Shown piece by piece: positions 1-11,758 of a stretch of 64,000 nucleotides of DNA. The stretch spans positions 310,001 to 374,000 of the forward strand of contig JAWZYV010019563.1 of assembly GCA_038373885.1 (NCBI GenBank), read 5' to 3'. How positions within the stretch are numbered: position 1 is the stretch's first letter; the number at the start of each line of letters is the position of its first letter. The notes beneath the pieces are model-generated. The model had not been told where the DNA came from and searched no databases. It saw nothing but the letters and a program-made list of their open reading frames with translations. Made by a program: the position numbers and the translations under genes. Source of the stretch: Cheiracanthium punctorium (taxonomy: Eukaryota; Arthropoda; Arachnida; Araneae; Cheiracanthiidae).

Positions 1-458
1 TTCTAACTAACCGTCCCCACCAACAAACTAACCCACCACCGACAAACTTGCAGTAATCTGCCACTGATTTTATTCTAATTTTAAGACTGGTTGTCAGTTT
101 ACGTAAATTCTATTTTATTTTAATTTTGCGTTAAAAAGAATGTACAATACTTACACAGAAAACGCAATTTTTGAAAAACAGCACGTAAATATGATTTTAT
201 TAAAAAAACAATTATCATACAGCAAAAAACATAATTATGATATAACTTCAATTTAAGCATTGGGAAAAGTGCAAACAAAGGGAAACAGGCTTACGTTGGA
301 AGCTTTGAACAAATCTGGATTCTTTGATCCCATCCCAGGGCAGCATTTCTCTTTCTTTCGCTCTGGTAACCCGAAGTGCAACCGGGAGCATAACATACAC
401 AGCCTATCTCAAATTCAAAAATGAATTAAATCACTAATTTAAAAATAAAAATGCAGCT
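1..458. other. AT-rich flank, no gene seen
   Basis: I see no coding region, RNA gene or repeat boundary here. It ends at the target-site duplication of the hAT element that begins at 467. Confidence 0.5.
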
Positions 459-1211
459 TCTGTCATCAGTGGCGCAGCGACGGGGGGGGTCCAGGGGGTC
501 CAGACCCCCCCTATGAGCTAAGGGGCCGCTATGAGCAGGGTCCGTTTATCTACAGGGCGAGTGGGGCCCATGGGCCACCAATTTAAGGGGCCCATTTTTT
601 TCTGTAAAAAGGGCCCATTTTTTCTCTTTTGCTTCTTTTTTTTCCAAATTTATTCTCTAAAAAGTGTCTTTTCCTTAAAAAAAAAATCTTTTTAAACTTT
701 GTATCCATAGTTGGCTTGAAAAGGAGGACGCAAGATAAAATCATCAAAGGCTTCCAGCAAGCACCGTCATAGAGACTCCTTAGGCAATAAATCTCCAGTC
801 GTGTCTCTGGTAGGGAATTTGTGGGGCTAGGATGGACGAATCGGACAATGTAAAGGGGAGTAATTCGCACCCTTGTAGCTCAAAGGAACGGAATATCCTC
901 AGAAAGAATCTATTCATGCTACAATTAGCTGATAACAAAATTGTCATGAAGGAAAGCGGAAAATATATTGCCTATATTGTAGTCTTCAAGCACACCACTC
1001 TTCTTTTCTTGAGATAAACAAGCCACAGTATTCAAATAGTGAATATACACCGCACACACACACAACAAACAATAAAAAAGAGGGTCTGCTGGGAGCTTAG
1101 ATGTGGTATAACTGAATTTCGAATGGTTCAGTGAATTCACTTAAGTTGGATGCCTTTAATTTGTAAGCAGAAGTTTAAGTTTTGGGTTCTTGTTCTTTGT
1201 TTCTTACGATC

Positions 1212-1437
1212 ATGAATTCGTCCAGTTTAAAAAGAAAGAAAACCCAAAGTGAAACGTTTTTATCTTTCTTCGAGAAGAAAAATTAAAGCCGATGATGGTG
1301 ATCGTGCAGCATCAAAGACTGCTGATAGTATGGACCTGCCCGGACCCGGTGAAAAATCTGTTGCACCGAAAGAAACCTTTGAGGGTGCTGAATCTCAAGC
1401 TCATCCTCTTGATATGGGGCTCCAAATTAACAAAGAG
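1212..1437 (+). pseudogene. hAT transposase N-terminal exon, frame-broken
   Basis: An ATG at 1212 opens a 24-residue frame that is rich in Ser and Lys and contains SLKRKK followed by FLSFFEKK, ending in TAA at 1284-1286. A Lys-rich start followed by a short FF-K motif is typical of the N-terminus of hAT transposases of the zinc-finger MYM / P52rIPK-like type. A shift of one frame continues the open sequence (KADDGDRAASKTADS onward) up to a splice-donor-like GAG-GTAAAC at 1435-1440. I read this as the first coding exon of the enclosing hAT element, broken by a small indel near 1275-1285. Family assignment rests on resemblance only. Confidence 0.5.
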
Positions 1438-1440
1438 GTA

Positions 1441-3500
1441 AACTTTACTTGATTAAATTTCAAAATAACTTTACACAACAGAGGAGGTGGAATCACACAG
1501 ACGTGGTTCATAATTTATTATCAGTAAAAATCTTAATATAAAAAGATCTTTCAAGTATAATCTAGCAGATGGTTGAAGTGGTTTTTATTTATAATTAGCC
1601 AAGAATTTTCTAAACATAGACAATCGTACTTGCATGTATACAAGATGTAATGATCCAACTTATAAAGATTATTTAAAACTATATCATAAGCTTATTATTA
1701 CTGGCAACTACAATGTAGTCAATGATAACAAATACATTAAATTACCTTTTTTAGAATTCCAGTTTGTGTCAAATATTATTACTTTTTAAACACATATTAT
1801 GCTAAAATATATGAAGAGCTGTTTATTTATTTTATTAATTTCTTAGGTAATGAAGGATCGAGGTAATATAACAAATAAGGATTTTGAGACTTTACACAAT
1901 CGACTCACAAGACGAGATTCACACATTTTTTTAATTTCCTTTTCTTTCATTGTTTTTTAAATAAATCATACATGATGAATCAATAAGTTCATAATTAGCC
2001 TATTGAAATTTTTTTTCCTGTCAATTGAAGAATCAACTATTGCATTTATTTTTTTACAAAACTTGAAATAGTGAACGCATGTTTTGTACTTGCAGCAGAT
2101 ATATTAAAAAGTAAAAGTTTTTTTAAAAATTAATTTCAGTTTTTTTTGAGTAAAAAATTTTTAAACATTAAAGTTAAAAGAATTTTAATAGGAAAATTAA
2201 AATTGCGTGGATAATGTGATAAAAGATTACTTTTACAAGAGATACCATTATTTAAATAATGTCTTTAATTGTTGTCATGGAGAGTAATTTTTAAATTTAC
2301 AGTTATTCTTTTATTAATTCTATTTTAAAGTGCGATAGCTAGAATAAACTACTTGAAAAACATAAGACTACTTGTTTATTATCTTCCTTTTTAAAGACCA
2401 CTGGGGAAGAGTTCTCTTAAACAGTCCCCGTTTTAAATCACCTTTATCTCCTTTATATCTCCCCCCCCCCCGCAAAAAAAGAGCTTTATTTAGTACATGA
2501 ATTTAAATGGTCGGTGTAATAAATCTTTCAAAATATGACTGTATAGTTAGGCAAGTCGGAGTGTCCAGGCTGGGTAATTTTTCTTATTTTTTACCAACTA
2601 TGCGAAAAACAAATATTTAGCCAAGTATCGAATACATATGGAGAGCTGCTCTCTTGGCTTTTGACTCTATGCGGTATATTGTGTGAATTTCCTAGAAAAA
2701 GTAGACTATATTTTTGAAATCAGGTTTGAGGTAAACAATGTACCATAAACATGGGAGAATTTTTCACGGGTGTACTGAGCCCGTTTAAAATATTTCAGGG
2801 AAATATTTCAGCCACAGCTCCCCCAGCTCCCCTACTTTCTACGTCCCTGAATAGACCTACAATCTATGTATGTGAGCTGATGTATAATTTTGTGAATTGA
2901 TTTCTTCAATAATGAATTTCTTCAATTGGCATGTTTCATGTTTGTATGATAATTGTATATAAATAATATTTTACAATTTCTATTTAGTTAAAATTTGAAC
3001 GGGATTTATTAATTTTTCTTTTCAGTATTTTTCTTTGGATATATTTTGTATAAGAGTACACGATATGCGGAGTTTGTGTGTATTTATTAGAGCTATGTTT
3101 TATTAAAAAGGTTTTTAAAAGAGGAGAGATACTTTTTAATGAATAGAATAAATATGAACATAGGACTAGAATTAGAACACCTGAATGTATTTTATTTAGT
3201 GTTAAGAAACAAAAAACTCCACCATCTCGAAAAGCGGTCGTTAACGATTAGAGGCTTACAGTTTTCCGTTAGTTCTTTCGTTTTTCTTATAAGAATGTAT
3301 AAAAACATTATAACTAGCAATTTTATTACAATAATACATTTTTATAATGGCAAACGTTATTTGATTGATTTGCATTATACCGAACAATTGAAATTTCTGC
3401 AAGACAAAAGTCTAACAGCTAACGTTAAATTTATGCCAAAGTATCGGGGGGGGGGGATATGAATCCCTATATCCCCCTGGCTATACGCTGGCTTGCCAAA
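1441..3500. other. AT-rich interior of the hAT element, no coding seen
   Basis: No open frame with a recognisable domain. It contains a C-run near 2461-2472. Two isolated hAT-type termini occur: CTACGTCCCTG near 2850 and CTGGCTATACGCTGG near 3478-3492. No partner ends were found for either. It may include the decayed remainder of the transposase. Confidence 0.4.
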
Positions 3501-3974
3501 AGGGGAGACAGTGGCGGATTTCCCAATAGGCGCATGAGGCGCGCGCCTCGGGCCTCATATTTCTAAGGGGCCTCCAAATTCGGTTTTCAGAAAGAAAAAA
3601 ACTATATGTAAATATCTGTTCCCATTGTTCATAGTTTCAGGATTGCTTCTAGAGTAGAAAGCGTTTTTGAACAATCTTTTCTTTGGGGACTCCCTTTCCT
3701 CTTCACAGCATTGGACCATAATCTAAACTATAATACGAATACTTTTAGTTTATAAGTAATTGATGCTTTAATTCCGTATTTCAATGTAAAAATATCCAGA
3801 AGCGTTCCTTGGAAATTAGGATAAGTTAGACTTACAAATACTATACAGAAAGTATACATTTCTCTTTGAAAACTTTACTGTTTCGTTCAACCCGTCACTT
3901 AACCGAATAGTGGTCTCACGACCTTAAAAAACAGGCAGTTCACTTAAAAATGACTAGAATTGTAAAAAAAAAAA

Positions 3975-4220
3975 TTTAAAAAAATTCCAGTAGTGTTCCT
4001 TGAAAATAATAGGCAGCTGATTTTAATAAGAATAGGCACCTAAATTCCAAGGAAAGTTGCACGTAAATACCAAGAACTTTACTGAACAATATGCAATTCA
4101 GTGGATCTTTCCTGGGCTGTTCAATAAAGTTCCTGGTATTTTCATGCAACATTCCTTGGAATTTTAGGGCCCTCAACTGTCCATTATTCCCAAGAAAAAT
4201 TCCTAGATTTTTTTGCATTG
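3975..4220. repeat. Foldback (long inverted repeat) element
   Basis: The two halves are imperfect inverted copies of each other for roughly 100 bp. The left arm contains AAATTCCAAGGAAAGTTGCA and ATACCAAGAACTTTACTGAA. The right arm contains the complements of AAATTCCAAGGAATGTTGCA and ATACCAGGAACTTTATTGAA. The outer parts (ATTCCAGTAGTGTTCCTTG versus complement of AGGAATTTTTCTTGGGAAT) also pair. Short open frames on both strands here are by-products of the symmetry. A related outer end occurs at 56490. Confidence 0.7.
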
Positions 4221-4299
4221 TTTTAATTTGCTCACTATATTTGATCCAAAAAAATACAGGTGCAGAGAGTCCCTATGCCTTTTTCCTATCCGGAATCAA

Positions 4300-4560
4300 T
4301 TAGTTGGGTTGGGTTGGGGGATTACGGCCAATTATCTACAAGTGGGATCTATGCCGATGGGTGTGGGTGCTCCCCTTGGGGGGTCTTTCTAAGGGATTCT
4401 AACCCCTATTTACGCTAAGTTTTGGAAGAAACCCCGGAAAATTCCTAACGGTTAGGTTGGCGGACGCGACCTGGTTTTGAACCAGGCACCTTCCGTCTCC
4501 CAGTTTAGAGTGCTATGCGCTCAGCCACTGGTTGGGCCGCACTGAATCAGATTGCGGCTC
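4300..4560 (-). repeat. tRNA-derived SINE, reverse orientation
   Basis: On the minus strand it starts near GCGGCCCAACCAG. A pol III A-box-like TGGCTGAGCGCA follows, then a B-box-like GGTTCAAAACC about 40 nt later. The body (CCTAACCGTT, then a TTCC...GGTTTC block and TTAGAAAGACCCCC) is shared with the copies at 8092 and 36788. That three-copy agreement plus A/B boxes supports a SINE rather than a tRNA gene; no cloverleaf closes. Confidence 0.7.
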
Positions 4561-6695
4561 AGTAGCTGGTATTGCAGTAGGACATTCAAATACACCTGCT
4601 TTATAGATTGCCGCCCCCCACCCCCAAATCAAAAAGTGTACAGTCTGATAAAAATGTTTCTCATTTTAAAAGAGAAAAGATTGAACCGCTTTATTCTACA
4701 GCTTCAGATTGAAAAATTTGTCAAAAATTAAATATTTTATATTTTTCAGCCGTTCTTCATTTAAATGATTTAGGAAAGGACACTCTGTATTCAGTGAAAT
4801 TTTCAAATATACCTAGAATATATAATTGTTGTTGGTTGTCACGATGTAAAAGAAATTGGAAACAATAATTTATCTTCTTTCGAAAAATCACTAAAAATTA
4901 GAAATTTAAGCTAGGGATAACCGATTTTATCTTTTTTTTGGAATCGAAACTTTCCGAGTATGCAATGCTAAAAAATTGCTGACCAATAATTAAAAAGATA
5001 TGAGCTCATACATGTGCGATAACACTTTTTTTTGGGGGGGGGGATTGGGGGAAGATATTTGATAGTTAAAAAAAATTATTGAAAAATTAAAGAAAGCAAT
5101 ACTTAGAGTCACCGAAATTTCACATGCGTGCAAAGTTTCAGCTCGATCGGATGATAGTGGGTTAAAATCGATAGACAAATTTTGAACTGGAATGTCATAC
5201 ACAGTTAATTAAAAACTTAAAAAACAAATGATGATTAATTTAATTTTTTGTTTTCAACTAGAAAATATTTATGATAACTATATTATAAATACGGCATGTA
5301 TTTTATAGTCGCAGATGAAAATGCTAAACATTAATAATAAGCCTAGGACCGAAGCTTAGAGCATACCCATTTACCCATTATAAAGTGGAATTTATTTTTA
5401 AGTCAATAATATTTTTTGTACTTTAACTACTTAAAGTATTGTTTTTTTTAAATTTCTCTTGTAGTTTTTTTTAATTCTATTTAAAATATAGAATAATGTG
5501 TATATTATTCATACCTAATTACTCATTATTAATAGTCCTAAACTTATTGACAGTTTTTGAATAAAGACAAAAATTAGACTAAACAGAAAGTTTACTTTTA
5601 AACTGCTTAGTTTTGCAGTTCCAAACGGGAAATTTATGAATATATTTAAATATTTATAAATATATGTTCTTGAAGGAATGTTAAATTTTTGGTTCATTTT
5701 ATCCAAGTAAAGAATTCTTCTGAACTTTGTGATGTCAAAGTCATGTTTCTGATCAAGTTTCCCTTGTTCTGACCTTCAAAAGTACCTGTTATGTAGTTAA
5801 AATTTTCATGACTGAAACAAGACATTTGCCAGTGGTCCACAAAAAGTAATTTGACGTAATTAATTAACAGTGAAAATAATCAATATAAAACTGCAGTTGC
5901 TGGGTTATACTTAGACGTATGCTGGTGTTTATTTAGTGTTAATCATGAAAAGTGAAACGTAGTACAAAAATTATTGAGATAAAAAATGTTTTTTAAGATG
6001 AACAAATCTATAAACATAAAAATTATTTTAAAATTTTAATACTCCTTTTGTAGCAAGCCCTGACTATCGGACGGACACTTGGTGCTCTTGCCCTGGGCAC
6101 ACATGGAGAAATAAGCCAAAAAATTGAGTTTAACACGATATACAGGGGCACAAAATTTGAGCCAGCTAAAGGACACAAAATCTGAAAAGTGCCCTGGGCA
6201 CAAAAGTGTTATAGTGAAAGTCAGGCCCTGGTTTGTAGACATAAACCACATATAAAAGGAATTAAAGCATTTTAAAATAATTAGTAATAATGTAAAGGAG
6301 TTAGAGTTAGTGATTTTTTTTTTTTTTTTGAGGAGGGAGGCCTCAAAATTGAGTTGCGCCTCGGGCCTCTCAAGAGCAAAGTCCGCCACTGGGGGGGGGG
6401 GGGAGAATATAGGTATTCCCACTGATTCTGCGCTTTCTGGGGGCCTGAGGGTAAAATTTCAAATGTTTTCTGTAAAGGTAAAATTCGTGAAACATTTCTT
6501 CCGGGGAAGGGATGACTGCTGAGTGCCTGTCTGAGACGACCAGTCCCCCCCCCCTTCCCCTAGAAAACCTTATATGGTGTCATTTACGGGGGCCCTGTGA
6601 ACAGCAACATGATCATTTAAGGGGAGGGGGGGTCTGATCTCCCGAGTTCTGGACCCCCCCTAAAAAAAAATTCTGGCTGCGCTACTGTCTGTCAT

Positions 6696-7480
6696 AGCAA
6701 TACTATGCTTAATAAGAGCCAAAACATGCAACAACGCCATCTGTCCACCGAATCGGCGTTAGGACCTTTTTCGCTGAAGGAATCCCATTGCCGATGTAAG
6801 TCCTTCCCAGTCTGAGTCCATGAATTGACCACAGACTTTCAATGAAAGGAATGCACCCATACACCTTAATGTATTTTTTAAGTCATTTGGGTGACCCAGA
6901 AAATAAATCACACAGTCGATTGCAATCAAAAAACAGATGCACAGTTAAATGTTACAATAGTTCTAAATACAAAATTTCAGCATTCTACGGTTAAAAAGTT
7001 GGAGTTATGCGAAATACGAAATTATTTTTGGCTCCAAATTTGGCAATAATTTTGCAAAACTCGCCAAGGCCGATGACAAATGGCGAGATTTTGGGCATGC
7101 ACCAAACAATGGCTGACTACAGACTTTCGTAAAATATTGATCTCCATAGACATTAATGTTATGAAATTCTTTTTGGTGGTTCTGCAAATAAACTCTCCAG
7201 TAGATTGGAACCAAAAATCGAGATGCACAACTAGATGTTACAACAATTTTATATATGAAATTTCAACATTCTACGACTGATAATTTTTGAGATATGAGAG
7301 TTAAATATATACACACGTACAGAAAAGGTCGCCAAGCTTGGTGACTTTTGGCGTAATTTTTGAGGGAGGCATGTGACCGTGGTCGGACCATTACCTAACA
7401 GTGCTTGAAAGTCTCTAAAACTACCAGGTTGAAATTCTTTTGAGTGTTCCGGTAGCATAACTATAAATGATATACTGTTT
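6696..7480 (-). repeat. R1 repeat-family fragment, reverse orientation
   Basis: Read on the minus strand this aligns by eye with 40600-41380. Shared landmarks are GGTAATGGTCCGACCACGG, the CGCCAAGCTTGGTGAC-type palindrome, ATCTAGTTGTGCATCTCG, GTTTATTTGCAGAACCACC and a row of GGCGA/TCGCC half sites. It carries no coding capacity. The segment begins directly beyond the hAT target-site duplication, so the hAT element may have inserted beside or into an R1 copy. Confidence 0.65.
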
Positions 7481-7745
7481 TCGGTAGAGAGATTCATTTT
7501 GTCCCTACTAGCAATTTTGCTCGGGCCTTCACCGGCCACGTAGCCTTGAGCCGATGAGAAGGAATCGGGCCGTTCACTGTGAAAGTGCTCGGATACACGC
7601 AGTTCATGTCCCCTCGGACGTGGAAACGTCCGAAGTAATCTAACCGATGAGTTTTCAACGGGCTGCACACGGATTTAGGAACTGGCTCGTTCACTTTATG
7701 CGTGAGGTTGGCCAAACACCAGGGTGAGTATCACTTTTCGATAAG
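7481..7745. other. GC-richer unassigned patch with strong hairpin and a donor-like end
   Basis: This block is visibly GC-richer than its surroundings. It contains a perfect 8-bp stem (TCGGACGT / ACGTCCGA) with a GGAA tetraloop at about 7615-7634. It ends in CCAGGGTGAGTAT, which resembles a splice donor on the plus strand. I recognise no protein or RNA family in it. It could be a diverged exon or a unique repeat segment. Confidence 0.3.
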
Positions 7746-7914
7746 TTCTTATGTGATGTTGACATGTATTTAACCCTTTCCGTCCCTACGATGCAATTCG
7801 AATGATAACATTCACAAGTGTTTTACAGATTTCCTTTATCTTTGAAATGTATTTGTAATCGCTTTTTTCTTATATGATAATGCAGTGCAGAAGCAATACA
7901 GTATAGAAGAAATA

Positions 7915-8065
7915 CACTTTTACTACGCGACGCACATGCATGCATGTAGGTACGTCGTATACTCCATCTATTTACGTATGTAGTCGTACTATATACGTAA
8001 CTACACTATACGTTAACGTACTATAGTCGTATACTCCATCTACGTATGAAATTATATACGTATGT
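7915..8065. repeat. TACG-rich cryptic simple repeat
   Basis: The sequence is built of TACGTA, GCATGCATG and GTCGTATACTCCATCTA. The last block occurs twice (about 7951 and 8027), giving a roughly 75-bp imperfect duplication. Confidence 0.6.
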
Positions 8066-8091
8066 TACATGTTCGATTTGTTTTAACTAGT

Positions 8092-8300
8092 CCAAGCGCA
8101 CAGCACTCTGAACTGGAAGACGGAAGGTGTCTGGTTCAAAACCAGGTCGCGTCCGCCGACCTAACCGTTCGGAGTTTTCCGTGGTTTCCACCGAAATTTA
8201 CCGTTAATACGGGTTAGGACACCTTAGAAAGACCCCCACGGAGAGCACCCCATCCACAGGCCTAGATCCCTCGTGTAGATAATTGGCCTTAATCACAGAA
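8092..8300 (+). repeat. tRNA-derived SINE, 5' trimmed
   Basis: Same family as 4300-4560. CTCTGAACTGGAAGACGGAAG is followed by the B-box GGTTCAAAACC, CCTAACCGTT and TTAGAAAGACCCCCACGG. It ends in a GTAGATAATTGGCC motif common to all three copies. The A-box region is eroded. Confidence 0.7.
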
Positions 8301-8429
8301 CTCGCTTTAACTAGTATTTTGGTAATGTCTATACGTACGCATGCTGCATTTTCGATCTAGTTTGATTAAATTTGAGGGATGTCTGCTCGTATGCATGTAT
8401 TTATGTACGTATGTTCTTGTGTAATTTGA

Positions 8430-8960
8430 TTAACTCACAGAGGAATAGCCGAAGAAATTTCAAATTTAGGACTGCCTTAAAACATAGTTGTGCATTTCCC
8501 ATTTTGATTCCAATTGACCGAATAGTTTATTTACAGAATTATATGAAAGACTTTCGGTGCATTAAAGTCTATGGACATGCCTTTCATATTAAAAATCCCT
8601 GAACTATCTCTGTTTAGTTCATGCCCAAAATACTGCCAACTGTCCCCAAGCTTGGTAAATTTAGGGGCAATATTACAAATTTTGGCACTAAAAATAAGTA
8701 CCTATCTCGAATAAAAATAAAAACTGTTAGCCATAGAATATTGAAATTTTGTATTTAAGACTGTTGTAACATTTGGTTCTGCACTTTCATTTTTGATTAC
8801 AATCCACAGGCTAGGGTCACTATTTGGGTCATGCTTAAAATCTCGCCGTTTGTCGCCAAGCTGGCAAAGAAAAGAAAAATGCCAATTTTTCAGCCAGGAA
8901 TAAATTTTCAATGCTGAAATCTCATCCTAGTGATATCTCTTACGCTTAACGAGATATTGA
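8430..8960 (+). repeat. R1 repeat-family fragment
   Basis: Landmarks shared with 40790-41170: GATTCCAATTGACCGAATAG, TCATGCCCAAAATACTGCC, CCAAGCTTGG, and a second GTCATGCTTAAAATCTCGCC unit. The sequence is more diverged than the 39660 copy. No coding. Confidence 0.55.
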
Positions 8961-9607
8961 AGAGTCGCATTTCAGTTTTCAATACATTTAAATAGAGTGC
9001 ATCAAGAATGCGTAAAGTTTAACAGGCATACAAAAAAATTGTGTAGTTCACATCAGGACTTTTTTGTGATAGGAATCGACTTTCCGAACTTTCTTGAATT
9101 AGCTTACAATTTAAAAAAGATTTTTTAACACTGGAACATATGGAACTAGCTTACAGTTTTGAAAAATAGGTTTTTTTTTAAAAGCATAGACCATAAGATA
9201 TAAGATCGCTATAATAATTTTTAAAATAAAGTAAATTCTAAAAATTTTTATTGAAATTATTCTACACAAAATATATCATACACATAATTTACAAAAGAAG
9301 TATTTTCTTTGAGTTTTGCAGCAGCATCTTCAAACACCTTATTTTATGAGCAGCTTCTAGGAGAAAAAAAAGAAATTTTTTAGAACTTAATTTACACAAA
9401 GAATAGGAAATGCAGAGTAAGTCTGCTTCATATGTTTTTTTACATAATTTTATATCAGGGATTTCCAACCTTTATATTACTTCAACTCCCTAGAAAACGT
9501 TTTTTTTTTCTAAATAGACCCCTACGTTTTCCCCAACACATCGGTATATCGAAAAATTTTACCAATGCACTCACAAAGACAGCAAAACATTAGGTGAAAG
9601 AAATTTT

Positions 9608-9990
9608 TCATGTGTCCGGCAGTAGAACAGTTGGTTAAGCTCCCACTGGAACACCAAAAGGGAAGCAGCACCTGCTTGGCCAGTGCCTAGAAGGGTAAAC
9701 TCCTTTCTCGAATTAATGGGGAATTAATGCACGAAAAATGTGTTATGACTTCAATGTTTTCCATGTTCAATCAAGATCTCTCTTTGGGGTATCAATCCAG
9801 ATCTTAGGTCATCCAGCTGTCATGTGAAATTGGTTCAAAATTTAGGAGGGAGACCCGGGATAAGTCGGAATTCCCCTCACTGGGGATCAGCAAAAAGGAA
9901 GCTGCCCAATTAAGGCCATTTTCGTTTTATATAAAGGATCTGATCCCGCTCTGCAGTTGGCCAGAGGGTTTCGAAGCAACAATAACAATT
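9608..9990 (+). repeat. Probable SINE-like retroposon with AACAATAACAA tail
   Basis: It begins with GGCAGTAGAACAGTTGGTTAAGC, which has pol III A-box character. It runs about 370 bp without an open frame and ends in a degenerate AAC/AAT-repeat tail. Only one copy is present, so this rests on the tRNA-like head and tail alone. Confidence 0.35.
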
Positions 9991-11260
9991 TTCATGTTCT
10001 GCGTTTGCAGAATTTACCATGATTCAGACTGCAGGATGCAGAAAATGACCCCAAAGACGGATTTTTACATATCCCTTCTTTTTTCAACTTTTGAACCCTC
10101 TGAAGTCTTATTTCATGTCAGTTTGTTTGTTTGTGTTGTGATGGCAACGCTAAGGGTGGGCGATCATCCTAGGATGAGGGGTTATCTTAAAATGTAATTT
10201 TTAAAAATATAATTCCCAAATTTTGTCCATCATCTCATTAGTGTATGGGAACGCTTTTGTAAAAGGGTCATATAAAAATGTAGAAAGTGTAACTTTTTGA
10301 AAATTAACGAGAGGAATTTTTTTAATGGAGTCTTACTTCCGACCTCATTTTGAACACTTTTCTCAATTTACACTGTCACTTATCTCTAATAGATAAAGAA
10401 TTAAAGCCCGTTACCGCCTTTTTGGGACACCCTGTATCAGTCTGGTTTATAGTATCCGCAGGTTCTGAAATCATCATTAACCAGTGTTCTGCTTCAAAAA
10501 CAGTGGTCTGCTTTAAAAAAGGAAAAAAAATCACTGTATTTACGTATACTTTTTCTAAGCTAATCTAAATTCATCAACGCGGGATTCGAAGTTTATAAAG
10601 CGAAACAAAACAGTCGTTTGAATATCAAATCAATGCTGTACAGCTTCTCATTTCCATAACCCTAAGAATCTGCGCTTTATGCCTTTGGAAACTATCTTGG
10701 CGTGTAATCGCATCGTTTGGATTTTCATTTTCTTTTTTTTTTATGGTCAACGGATGCAAATAATCGGTACTTATTTTACTGTCGATAATTCACGCCAACA
10801 AGTTTTTTCGCCAAAGGATTGCAATGCACTACATTGCAACAATGAATCTGACGTATTCCACACGCACACGAAATCGCTCTTTTTGGCTGACAAGTACCAA
10901 ATAAGCTTGTTTTGGTCGTAAGTATGATTTTTTTATTAGATTCAATGAAGAATTTACCCGTATATTTTAAAACTAAAAAGCGATTAACTGTATGAACTAG
11001 TGTAATTACACACTGTACGCCGTGTAAAGATAGGAAATAGATACTGATAAAAAATAGTGTTAGTCCATTTGTGTTATGCAACAGTATCAGGAGAGAAAAA
11101 AATAATTACAGAGATTTGAACTTATACTTTACTTATATTAGACTAATAATATATTAAAAATGTCAAAAATTTGTTACAAATGATAGTTATACGTACCAAT
11201 ATAGACTAATCACCACTAAAAAACTTCTTCAGTTTTTTTCGTCTCCTATTCTTATGAAAA
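9991..11260. other. AT-rich spacer, no gene seen
   Basis: No domain-bearing frame. Near 10420-10437 the string TTTTTGGGACACCCTGTAT resembles an inward-facing mariner-type terminus (complement TACAGGGTGTCCCAAAA). The opposite end was not found. Confidence 0.4.
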
Positions 11261-11265
11261 CAAAC

Positions 11266-11553
11266 ATGGCGCCTGCCGGTAGATACTCGGATGTTGCCAT
11301 CGCTCGACTGTTGCATGAACAAAGCGCATGCGCCAATTTTCATCGGCTGAATGCCGCTCGGCCGTTATGCGGGCCGAAATTTCTTTTCAGTTCAGCGTAT
11401 TTTGATCAAATTTAGGTATATGGCCCGATAACTCAGGCCGGATATCGTTCCGAGCATCGTTTTATGGGTACCGGACCGATCAGTGCCTGCCGCACACATA
11501 ACAATCATCGTTTTTAGATGGAATTCCGTGTCTGGGCCGAGTACCGAATTTCG
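11266..11553 (+). promoter_or_regulatory. GC-rich promoter-like patch with NRF1-type site and possible first exon
   Basis: The patch stands out by its CpG-bearing composition. It contains the perfect palindrome GCGCATGCGC at 11324-11333, the NRF1/Ewg consensus. A 49-codon frame opens at 11266 in a strong context (AAACATGG) and closes at 11413-11415. Separately, an ATG at 11518 gives 12 codons (MEFRVWAEYRIS) running directly into a consensus donor GTGAGT at 11554. I cannot match either peptide to a family. A host first exon is possible, and so is a decayed repeat. Confidence 0.3.
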
Positions 11554-11758
11554 GTGAGTGATGAGTTGCGATGAATGCCGGTGGTTGGCCGAGCAGTAAC
11601 TGGGAATTGTTGCTTGTAGGGGTAACCCTTAACAACATATATCACTTCTGAGTCGTTTGAAATAGCCTAATACATCTAAAATTCGTTTAAATGAATTTCT
11701 GCCCGTAGAGCGTAATGTACTAAAAATATTTTGCCCGGCCCTGCAGATAAACTATCCA

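Larger units (their letters stand above)
3509..6391. mobile_element. Nested hAT-like element (CAGTGGCGGA ends)
   Basis: The left terminus CAGTGGCGGATTT at 3509 matches the reverse complement of the right terminus ending at 6391 (CAGTGGCGGACTTT). Both subterminal blocks carry GCGCCTCGGGCCTC, which supports pairing of the two ends. The expected 8-bp duplication is blurred: AGGGGAGA precedes the left end, while a G-run followed by GGGGAGA follows the right end, so slippage in the G-run may have altered it. No transposase is visible. It lies wholly inside the 467-6687 element and so inserted later. Confidence 0.65.
467..6687 (+). mobile_element. 6.2-kb hAT element with perfect 8-bp target-site duplication
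   Basis: The left end reads CAGTGGCGCAGC. The reverse complement of the right end reads CAGTAGCGCAGC. The 8-bp direct repeat TCTGTCAT sits exactly at 459-466 and 6688-6695, which is the duplication length expected of hAT transposons. Both subterminal regions are G- or C-run rich with GGGGGGTCCAG-like blocks. The interior holds a decayed transposase first exon (1212-1437), a second nested hAT-like element (3509-6391), a foldback element and a SINE, so much of the length is later insertion. No intact transposase frame remains, so the copy is dead. Orientation follows the 1212 exon. Confidence 0.85.

Noticed and set aside
3976..4303. Overlapping 70-80 residue frames on both strands
   Set aside because: They mirror each other because the DNA is a foldback repeat; no domain.
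7005..7715. Several 66-139 residue frames on both strands
   Set aside because: Most lie in reversed R1 sequence; none shows a domain or start context.
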